From Stephanodiscus triporus (lineage: Eukaryota; Bacillariophyta; Thalassiosirophyceae; Thalassiosirales; Thalassiosiraceae), in the NCBI GenBank assembly GCA_036939755.1, contig JALLAZ010002225.1:1-10547 (forward strand): a stretch of DNA of 10,547 nt, written 5' to 3'. Of this stretch, positions 1-7,412 are shown in pieces. The number at the start of each line of letters is the position of its first letter. Within the stretch, counting starts at the first letter, position 1. Made by a program: the position numbers and the translations under genes. The notes beneath the pieces were generated by a model. It was not told the DNA's origin, did not search any database, and was given only the letters and a program-made list of their open reading frames with translations.

Positions 1-205
1 ATCGCGCTTGCTTAGGCCGACCTCGACCGTCTCATATGATGGCGACATCTGTGGTACGATCATCGCCTGGCGAAAAATGTATTCTGCGGGGGTGATAGGG
101 TTTGTGGATGATGATGACGACTCGAGCTGGGTCGTCGCTTGGGTTCTGTCGGGCGCTGTCGCCTGTGGCGTCGTTGTCTTGCTCTTGCTCTGCTGCTTCT
201 CCTGA
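1..205 (+). CDS. Possible 3' end of a gene truncated by the left window edge
   Basis: A reading frame is open from the window edge (first full codon at base 2) to a TGA at 203-205. It has no ATG near its start, so if real it is a terminal exon or the tail of a longer gene. The end of the translation has a short acidic run (five Asp) followed by a hydrophobic stretch (WVVAWVLSGAVACGVVVLLL) that could be a C-terminal membrane anchor. Third codon positions lean to G/C, as in the coding regions further right. No family is recognised. The opposite strand is also open here, so the strand is not certain. Confidence 0.2.
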   Translation, partial: SRLLRPTSTVSYDGDICGTIIAWRKMYSAGVIGFVDDDDDSSWVVAWVLSGAVACGVVVLLLLCCFS

Positions 206-1165
206 TTGCGATCGAGTGATATTTCGTTCATGGATGAATGGAAAAATGGGAACGCGAACGACGAACATGACCCCAAAATTCATGCAAGACCCCGTGACTC
301 GTGCAAAGGGACTCTCCGAACGTCTACGCAGCGTTTTTGATTCGTAGATTCCCATAGGGAAAATACCGTAGAACACGCAGCAATGGAGTTGAGGGAAATA
401 CCATATCACGCTGCATAAGCATCACAAAAAAAAAAATCATTCTCAGAAAGAAAGAAGCAACCTGAATCATTTGGTCACACTGAATCTTTTTTGGTCACTC
501 CATTTCCACGTTTGTTAGGCTGCCACTAACAAAACTTCTAGGAGTATGTTTTTTGTCTCAACCAAAATTCAATTTCATGTAAAATTTTACATACCAAAAT
601 TATTGTCCTCGTGGAGCTTGTTCCAAAAATGCAATAAAAACAAAGTAATCTAAAATAGAAGGTCGACTTTCGGTGTGTCCCACGACCCAGTTTTTTGCCC
701 GCGAAAATTCTTGGCACAGACTCAAAATCGGAGGTGCTGGCTGGCTTTCTTGTTGAAAAGTTCCACGCGTCGGACGCACGGAGTATATTTATCTACCATA
801 GCCAGCTTTCCTGCATTTGTCCTTCTACACATAGCCGTGCGTGAGCGAAGATTCTTTCAAGTTTTTCCGTTCAGCCACACAGATCAAGAAGTCACTTTCG
901 CTTTTCTTATCGAAGTACCCTACGGCCTCCAGAAAGAATCGTTTCACGTCCTGAACACTCTTCCAGACAATTTTATGTCCGCACCGGGAACAAAATATTA
1001 TGGTCCACAGAACAGATCCCGCCCGATGCGCCTGGGACATAAGTCATCGGGACTGAGCATAAACAACGAGAAAAACAACGCGGCCTTCGCCCGCGTCTAG
1101 CACAACCCGCTTCTCAAACAGTACAATACAACCGCTAGAGAGCTACTTGGATTCTATTGCGTATC
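206..1165. other. Gene-poor upstream region of the ferric reductase gene
   Basis: No gene is supported here. Bases about 420-660 are AT-rich and include a perfect 16-base palindrome at 577-592. Bases 675-1100 are open on the plus strand without an ATG (the frame begins at GTG), and a 71-codon frame lies on the minus strand at 825-1040. Neither resembles a known family. No iron-responsive motif that I know from diatoms (ACACGTGC) is present. The region just before 1166 has no clear TATA box and is the expected place of the promoter and 5' UTR of the downstream gene. Confidence 0.5.
577..592. promoter_or_regulatory. Perfect 16-base AT-rich palindrome
   Basis: The sequence ATGTAAAATTTTACAT equals its own reverse complement. 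It lies about 575 bases before the start of the ferric reductase gene in an AT-rich noncoding stretch. It could be a dimer-binding site or chance in an AT-rich context. No function is known to me. Confidence 0.2.
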
Positions 1166-4100
1166 ATGAAGTCAACGTTGATCGTGATCGTATCTTCCAT
1201 ACTAATCGGTTGCGAGGTGGCATCGGGGCAACAGTACAAGCTACCATGGTGGCATCCTACCTTGCAGTACGTTGCCGATGAATATGTGAGTTCGCCATGC
1301 ATGGTAGACTGAATCTCCACAGCCCTCCCTTTTCCCTATATTATTTAATTATTGGATTATCTAAAATCTCACCGCCACCCCGCCCGCGCGGCCATCTCCC
1401 CCCACCCTGTTCTTCCTCCAACTCAATTGGAAAACCGACCCATCCATGTCACCCCGCCTCACGCCCCCCATAATTACGTCGTCGTGTTTGCCTCATCGCA
1501 CGAACAGATCGCTGCCCCTCCCGGCCATCCCCTGCTGGACGAGGATGAAGACTTTCAGGGATTCATAGAATCCTACGAAAACAAGAATCACCGTTTTTTC
1601 GATGGTGACGACGTGAGTGATTTAACGTTCTTGATTGGAGTGAATTCATTCAATTGCAATCCCTAAAAAAATAATATCCCTCGTGATGCAGGGTTTCCTG
1701 TACGCGCCGGATGGATTGCCAAACAATCATCCGGGACTCGATCAATACTTCGTACCCGAGGCCACGCCATATGAAGTCTTCCCCATCGTGTACTTTGATC
1801 ATCCGGACGTCCTTGAAAATTACATGCTGGGGGAGCCCCTACCGCAGGGACATCCCGTGGTGATGGATTTGGTACGGTCGAGTGTGTTTCTCTCCTCTCT
1901 CGCAGTTTTATATTTGTTGATTGAAAGTGTCTTCCCATGCACTGATGATGGGTCAACCGACTCTTTTTTTCCCTCCTCTAGTTGAGCGATTTGCTTCCCT
2001 CAAATCATCCGAACATTGACGGTCTCTTTGAACAGCAAATCCGGGAATTGCCGGATTGGCACATCGACATATCGATGATCCCAAGAATTGGTGCCTTCAC
2101 GACGACGACGACGACAACAACAACAACAACAGCGACGACTACAACGGCCACGACGGGAACGGTCCTGACATCCGAATTCAGCTTCGAAGCACTAGCTGAA
2201 GTACTAGCCGAAGTTAATGTCGAAGACAACGAGCCAATCGTTGAGGAGGATTCGCTCGAAGAAAACGAGGTTAACATCGAAGACAACCAGCCGATCTTGG
2301 ACGAGGATTGGCTCGAAGCATTCGGAGTAAATATCGAGGAAGATCTGCCGTCGGGATCGCCAACGGCTGAACCCATCCTTGAGACCGAAGAATCAACGAG
2401 CATCGAGGTGCCAACATTATCCCAAGGTTCCGAATTCAGCTTCGAAGAAGCCGAAGTTAATGTCGAAGATAACCAGCCGATCAAGGAGGAGGATCTCGAA
2501 GAAGACACGGTTAACATCGAAGACAATCAGCCGATCGTGGACGAGGATTCTCTCGAAGAAGTCGAAGTAAATATCGAGGAAGATCTGCAGTCGGGATCGC
2601 CAGCAGCTGAACCCATCCTTGAGACCGAAGAATCAATGGGCATCGAGGTGCTGCCGACTGATATCCCATTTTCGGTGTACAGCGGCCATCGGGCCCTCTC
2701 GAAGGAGATGATCATACCTCCGTTCAAACATCACCCAATGGTTCATCATCTCTTCATGGCTCATCAGCCTCCGGATCATCCGAATATCGACGATCTGATA
2801 GACGAGGGTTTCACCCTCCCGAGGTGGCACCCGTCGATAAGTCACATGATTGCTCCTCGAATGCTGGCTGTTTCGCCCGGGTCGTTGTTATGCTATGGCC
2901 TCTCCGCTTTTTTTGTGGTCGCGCTAGTGTTGCGGAATTACAAACATTGGTACAATTCTCATCGTTCGAATGAGAAACCTCTTCCGGGGAAATGTTTAGA
3001 GAACCGCGTGATCATTGATGACACTAATAACATGAGCAGTGCGGACGGGTCCTTTCATAGCGACGACTTGAGATCAGCCCTTCCTCCTACTCCACCTGAT
3101 TATTCTTGCCATGAGGGAATAGAAATTGATCCTTCATCTTCAAGTATGATCACAGATGGGAATACATTGTCAAGGCTTGATAAAAAATACCACAACGCCA
3201 TGGAGATAAGTCGATTACGCAACGAATCAGATGCCGAACCAGTCCAGTCCAGCATTATTGCGTACAGAGAAAAAAGAAATACTAGATTGCGTTCTGTGTG
3301 GATCAAGATTTTTGGAAAACGTGCATTTGGGACACATTCATCAAATGGAGACCTGGTGTTCTGTCTGTTTTATCTCGGACTTAATTCTCTTGCGTTGCTA
3401 CTGAGTCCGTACGACTTGAATGTTGGATTTGGCTCACTAGCGGCAGGGAACATCGTCTTCCTTGTGATATCGGCAATAAAGAACAGCGTTTTCACCTGGT
3501 TCCTTGGTATGGCGTTTGACCAGGTCATTGTGTACCATCAGTTCATTGGCCGAGTAACTGTGCTGATGTCATTTATTCATTCTTGTTTCTACTTCAACCG
3601 CCTTCTGGAGTTCATGTCCGATCGCGTGTACAAGACCGGTTTCATTGCACTGATTTTTGGCATCTTCATCACAATATCCTCACTTAACTGGATTCGACGG
3701 AAATATTTCAACCTTTTCTACTGGAGTCACATAGCTTTTGTTGGATTCCTTGTTTGCATCTACCTGCATGCCCACGGTGCGCGTCCCTTCATATTGGCAG
3801 CCGTCGCATCTTACGCCATTGACAAAATTTTGCATATGGTGTGGACACAACTACCAAGGAAGACTATACGCATAGAACCTGCGGGGGAAGGTGGGAAGAC
3901 TACTTTTGTCAGGATCGGCAAAACACCACTCAACCAGCTGCTTGGTCGTAATACGGTCGGACAATGGGTGGTGGTGAACTTTCCAGAATTGTCGCTCACT
4001 GAATGGCATGTGAGTTGGTGATTATTATATTTGCCTTTGTGCGCAGGCCCCTCATATTTGCTCACGTCGCCTGAATGCCTCACGCACATCATTATGGCTG

Positions 4101-4963
4101 ATCCCCCAACAATCTGCAGCCCTTCTCCATTGCATCGGGTCCGAGCCAACCCTTCATTGACCTTTATATAAGGGCGTAAGTTCTCTTGATTTTTTTAGCC
4201 GCAGCTGCTACTTCCTCTTACTCTGATCAGTTTCACTCATGTGTTTTTTTCAAAATGTCTGCTTCCCTCTCCATGTTAGGTTGGGTAATCACACCAAAAG
4301 GATAGCAGACTACTCTGAGAAATGCGCATCCGAGAACAGACAAGCACTGATTCGTGTTGACGGGCCTTACGGTAACCTGTCATTCAACTATCGCAGATAT
4401 GGATCCCTTGTTCTAGTCAGCGGAGGGATCGGCATAACCCCAGCAATCAGTATCATAAAGGATATCTATGAGAAAGGCGAGGCGAAGCAACCCAAAAAAT
4501 CCTACCATTGCATGAAGACTGTGCATCTTATTTGGGTAATGCCCTTTGAGGCAGACGCTACGCTGTTCCTGGACCAATTATTGATCTACCGCGAGCTCTC
4601 GATGCACGAGCCCTCATTGCCACTGTTGGAAGTATCCATTTATGTAACTCGCGAAAAATCCGTGCACAAGAACGAATCAAGACCCATATTTTATTCAAGA
4701 CCAGACCTACCGCATATGATGAATGAGTGCACAGCGCAGGCTGTAGAAGCGAGTTCTTCTTCGATTCTTATATTTGCATGTGGCCCTGGAAGGTATGCAA
4801 CATGATGTCTTTTTTATTACTCCAATAATGTTCTCTAATTATGTCCGCGTCATTATTTTTGACTACTAAACACAGCATGGTTAATCAAGTTTGGGATGCG
4901 TCGATGAAGAAAAACAGCAAGCATATCCGGGTGGACTTTCATCATGAGTCATTCGCATACTAG
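1166..4963 (+). CDS. Ferric reductase / NADPH oxidase-like transmembrane flavocytochrome with repeat-rich N-terminal domain
   Basis: Seven exons (1166-1285, 1508-1612, 1692-1871, 1982-4009, 4120-4175, 4280-4792, 4876-4963) join into 1029 residues. All introns are GT-AG, and the first four are phase 0. The start is set by a signal peptide (residues 1-21, core LIVIVSSILIG). Next come His-Pro repeats (about 30-165), poly-Thr (175-195), a duplicated acidic domain (200-358), more His-Pro repeats (386-419), one membrane segment (431-453), a charged loop, and a six-helix ferric reductase core (about 594-756). Four haem-ligand candidates are visible: H654/H668 (H-x13-H) and H718/H731 (H-x12-H). FAD is bound at WHPFSIASGP (810-819), and NADPH at GGIGITP (878-884) and CGPGS (997-1001). 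By family knowledge such proteins move electrons from cytosolic NADPH across a membrane to Fe(III) or O2. The signal peptide plus one extra helix put the repeats outside the cytosol, as in yeast Fre proteins. FRE and NOX cannot be separated from sequence alone. Confidence 0.93.
1250..2065 (+). repeat. N-terminal His-Pro repeat array (coding)
   Basis: The products of exons 1-4 contain a degenerate repeat of the form LP-x-x-HP-x-(I/V/L)-x-x-(L/Y). His-Pro or Trp-His occurs at residues 30, 47, 88, 112, 129, 144 and 162, mostly 15-18 residues apart where intact. Related units recur near residues 386, 401 and 418, just before the first membrane helix (for example DHPNIDDL against NHPNIDGL). Exons 2 and 3 each start shortly before a unit and are phase 0 at both ends, so they could be duplicated or lost without a frameshift. 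The role is unknown. Histidines exposed outside the membrane could bind metal, which is inference only. Confidence 0.7.
2099..2161 (+). repeat. ACG/ACA triplet run encoding poly-threonine
   Basis: A near-pure ACN triplet run inside exon 4 of the ferric reductase gene encodes about 18 Thr broken by a few Ala (residues about 175-195). It separates the first His-Pro block from the acidic domain. A Thr-rich extracellular linker would be a natural site of O-glycosylation (inference). As a trinucleotide repeat its length probably varies between alleles. Confidence 0.85.
2174..2650 (+). repeat. Tandem duplication encoding acidic domain (two copies)
   Basis: Copy A (2174-2410) and copy B (2432-2650) both begin with codons for EFSFE and end with ETEES-x-x-IEV, and they are closely similar in DNA. 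Each contains the smaller unit VN(V/I)EDNxPIxxED about twice plus a VNIEEDL-x-SGSP segment. Copy A carries a few extra codons near its start. The encoded stretch is very rich in Glu and Asp and lies on the extracytoplasmic side of the predicted protein. The high identity suggests a fairly recent in-frame duplication. Confidence 0.88.
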
Positions 4964-5257
4964 GTAAATCCAGAAGCGATTGATGGTATATCAAGCTACC
5001 AATACTGTGACGAAGTGATTTGAATTTAGTAGTACATCAAGTTGGTGGATTGGTCTGATGGGTTTGTCTAGTTTTCCTATCGTTTAATGATGTATTGTAT
5101 CCTTTCTACCACTTCATTGCATCTAATCGTAGTGGTATTCTCTTCATTTTAGCAGATCATTGTTTGTACGCATTAAATGATATTGTAACCCGATAAAAAG
5201 GTATCGTACTGTATGGTACCATATTATGAATTAAACTTCCCAACTTATCGATGTTAG
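4964..5257. other. AT-rich intergenic region after the ferric reductase gene
   Basis: Stops occur in all frames and no coding segment is recognised. The stretch presumably holds the 3' UTR of the ferric reductase gene. Around 5200-5222 there are overlapping GGTA/TACC inverted motifs. No terminator or poly(A) signal can be named with confidence. Confidence 0.5.
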
Positions 5258-5345
5258 GGAGGTGAGCAAGGAGGCCCGGGCTAGCGACAGCAATGGCAGG
5301 GCAAAGCGATTTTGGGAATTGAGCGAAAAGCTTGTTGGCGTATGA
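5258..5345 (+). pseudogene. Stranded last exon of a short-chain dehydrogenase/reductase (remnant)
   Basis: Bases 5259-5342 encode 28 residues followed by TGA at 5343-5345. The segment RAKRFWELSEKLVGV resembles the C-terminal tail typical of retinol dehydrogenase-like SDR proteins, in which a Leu-Trp-Glu-x-Ser-(E/D)-x-Leu-(V/L)-Gly pattern ends the chain. A TTAG that could be a splice acceptor lies directly before it at 5254-5257. The AT-rich DNA to the left contains no Rossmann motif (TGxxxGIG) or YxxxK segment, and the ferric reductase gene ends only 294 bases upstream. The exon therefore appears isolated: a gene remnant, or a terminal exon with a very distant partner. The SDR assignment rests on a short tail and is moderate at best. 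Confidence 0.42.
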
Positions 5346-5516
5346 AGTCCAATCTATTGAAGGAGAGGCTACGGATAAACCCTTGCAAAACTTCTGGTAG
5401 GCCACATATCGAGTGAGAATACTAATAACTCTTAATCGCTATTCTAAAATGCAATAATAATGGGTCTCACGCAATAAATTCGACTGGTGATTGATGGGCC
5501 AAACTCAGGTTTGCTG

Positions 5517-6470
5517 TCATTTGTCCTTCGCGCCATTCAAGGTTTCCTTCAACTCTATCCACCTGCTGAAGTATTCCGTGCTCCTCCTGGCGTCTCGCCA
5601 AAGGATGGAACCAAAAATGTCCATCGTCCTTTGTTTCGCTAAATCAGCGATGCCGTCGCGTATTCCGCGTTCGACCACGGGGAGATTTACCCTACCGTTG
5701 AAAATCCGTCGTAATGATCCAGTCCCGTTATCGCGGCACCTATTCCAGAGATCCTCGCGTTCGTGTAGTTCGACGGCCGCTTTCGCGAAGTCGACGGCGT
5801 CGTCCGCGATAATCCCGCCCCAACGACAGTTGTCCGCGATTGTCGTCCGTGCCCCCAAGTCGTCGCCGCCGTCGTCGTCGATCGCCGTCTTCGTCGTCGT
5901 CGTCGTCGTCGTCGTCGTGCCCTCGGCGCCAACGCGCGTAGTCACGACCGGACAGTCGCACCTCCACGCGTCGACGATCTTTCCCTTGATCCCGGCCCCG
6001 AAGCGAAGGGGTGCGAGGAGGACGCGAGATCGACGGAGCGCGTCGTCGAGGTCGTCCACCCTCCCGCGCACGAGGAAGCCGACGTCCTCGTCGTGCAGGG
6101 ACAGGATGTCGGGCGTCGGGTACGCCCCGAACACGCGCACCCTCGCGCGCGGCATGCGACTGCGTATCAGCGGCCACACCTCCCGACGCAGGACGCGGAC
6201 GGAGTCGACGTTCGGCGGATGTCGGAATCCCCCGACGAAGGCGAAGTCCCGCCTCCCCCCGAAGGGGGGGAGGGACATCGTCGTCCCGGTACGGTCGACG
6301 TCGACGTCGACGTCCGAGCAGAAGAAGGGGGCGAGGACCAATTTCCAAGCCGGCACGCCCCACGAGACGAGCATCCCCATCTCCGGCGCGGAGCAGACGA
6401 GGACGAGGTCCGATCGGTGGACGGACGCCAATTCGCGCAGGAACGCATCGCGCGCTCTCCCTCGTCGTCT

Positions 6471-6525
<55 letters not shown>

Positions 6526-6838
6526 GAGTCGCGATTGGGGGACGACGGGACGAATTCGGCGACGGCGCTCGCGAGTCGGTCCGTCATCATCGCGACGGAC
6601 GTCGGATCGTCGTCCATCTCCTCGACGACTTGCTGCCTGCCCAATCGAAGGGAGTGCACGTCCTGCATGTCCAACACGAGGAGGGCGTTCGGGCACGTAT
6701 CGCGAACGCGGAACGAGTATGCCTCCTCGGCGTGGAACCTGTCGAAGACCACGGCCCGTATCGGGCCGTGATCGTCGTTTATCCGATTCAGGAGCTCGTG
6801 CATCTCGTCGGCCCTGTTGGGACGTATCCGATGCCAGA

Positions 6839-6871
<33 letters not shown>

Positions 6872-7050
6872 GCATCCCCCCCCCGGCGCCGCAGCCGAAG
6901 TGGACCGAGTCGAAGAGGGGGGGACAATGGGAGGAAAAGTGACGCAGGAGGGCCATCGTGCGAGTGCCGGCCGCGGACGCGTCGGGCTCCGGCCAGTTGG
7001 AGGGCGACAGGAAAAGCAACGATCCTCGTCCCCCCCCGCGCCGGCGCTCC

Positions 7051-7081
<31 letters not shown>

Positions 7082-7205
7082 TCGAATCGCCGTCGCTGCT
7101 CGTCATCGAACGTAGACTGACCGCCGCGGCACGACTGCGAGTGCCGCGGCCGGGCATGATATACCTCCGTCCACGCGCGGCATTCGGCGCACGGCGCGAT
7201 ATCAT
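5517..7205 (-). CDS. GT4-type (group 1) glycosyltransferase, bacterial-like, intronless
   Basis: A single minus-strand exon encodes 562 residues from the ATG at 7203-7205 to the TGA at 5517-5519. The frame stays open upstream to 7361 with further ATGs, but the added codons are AT-richer and read like leader DNA, so the inner start is preferred. Residues 1-35 are Arg-rich without acids and might be an organelle presequence. The catalytic core begins at about 62 (LLFLSPSNWPEPDASAAGTR). It continues with DMQDVHSLR (179-187), the second Rossmann domain from FAFVGGFRHPPNVDSV (321-336), and the donor-site motif PLRFGAGIKGKIVDAW (399-414) followed by PVVTTRVGAEG. In GT4 enzymes the Glu that usually sits at the position of Asp412 contacts the nucleotide-sugar. 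The enzyme probably transfers a sugar from a nucleotide-sugar; the acceptor is unknown. Asp, Ser, Gly, Asp-Val and Thr runs interrupt the core. The gene is convergent with the ferric reductase and divergent from the epimerase-like gene. Confidence 0.85.
6478..6523. repeat. 46-base homopolymer (C on plus, G on the coding strand)
   Basis: An uninterrupted run of 46 C lies inside the glycosyltransferase gene and gives 15 Gly (residues 229-243) plus one base. The family-like sequence on both sides is in the same frame, so the length as given preserves the gene. On the transcribed RNA the run is G46, which can fold into G-quadruplexes. Such tracts are unstable in replication and hard to sequence, so the exact length is uncertain. 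Confidence 0.95.
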
Positions 7206-7412
7206 TCGGTTCCGGGGCGTTGGTTTGTGTGGCTTTTTTTTTGGTTCAGGGCAGCTCCTCGGGAGTACGTACCATATCCTACCAACGTACGTAGAAACAA
7301 GGTAAGGCCGGCCATGATGGTGTTGTTGTCTCATTTTGCATCCTTCCTCATTCATCATCATTCACCGTACACGCTGAACGCCCCAGCTTTCGCTTAAATT
7401 CGCCGCACGAAC
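7206..7412. promoter_or_regulatory. Short divergent promoter region with two CGTACG palindromes
   Basis: This is the only DNA between the preferred start of the glycosyltransferase (minus) and the start of the epimerase-like gene (plus). It contains the perfect palindromes GTACGTAC (7265-7272) and ACGTACGT (7285-7292), whose centres are 20 bases apart, about two helical turns. A shared bidirectional promoter is likely from the geometry. The palindromes as transcription factor sites are conjecture. Confidence 0.4.

Noticed and set aside
825..1040. 71-codon minus-strand frame with a CSRCGHK zinc-like motif
   Set aside because: A single Cys-x-x-Cys in a short frame is weak evidence. No partner cysteines and no family resemblance are seen.
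675..1100. 141-codon plus-strand frame
   Set aside because: It begins at GTG without an ATG, shows no known domain and lies in the expected upstream region of the reductase gene.
2005..2526. 173-codon Ser/Val-rich frame opposite the acidic domain of the reductase
   Set aside because: It is the antisense of GAA/GAC and ACG repeat codons; the plus strand is the real coding strand.
5157..5405. 82-codon minus-strand frame in the intergenic region
   Set aside because: It is the shadow of the plus-strand SDR-like exon remnant and shows no domain of its own.
5890..5918. (GTC)n tract considered as a CRISPR-like or telomere-like array
   Set aside because: It is a simple triplet repeat encoding the Thr run of the glycosyltransferase, with no spacer structure.
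5740..6927. 395-codon minus-strand frame overlapping the glycosyltransferase
   Set aside because: It is an out-of-frame shadow with Arg-rich low-complexity translation and no family motif.
5491..7120. Very long plus-strand frames (340-426 codons) opposite the glycosyltransferase
   Set aside because: They arise because GC-rich repeat DNA lacks stops in all frames. Their translations are Arg/Pro/Val runs without any domain, while the minus strand encodes a clear glycosyltransferase.
7206..7361. Upstream extension of the glycosyltransferase to the ATG at 7361
   Set aside because: The added 52 codons are AT-richer at third positions, contain the CGTACG palindromes and show no targeting feature. 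The ATG at 7205 marks the change to coding-like composition. The longer form cannot be excluded.
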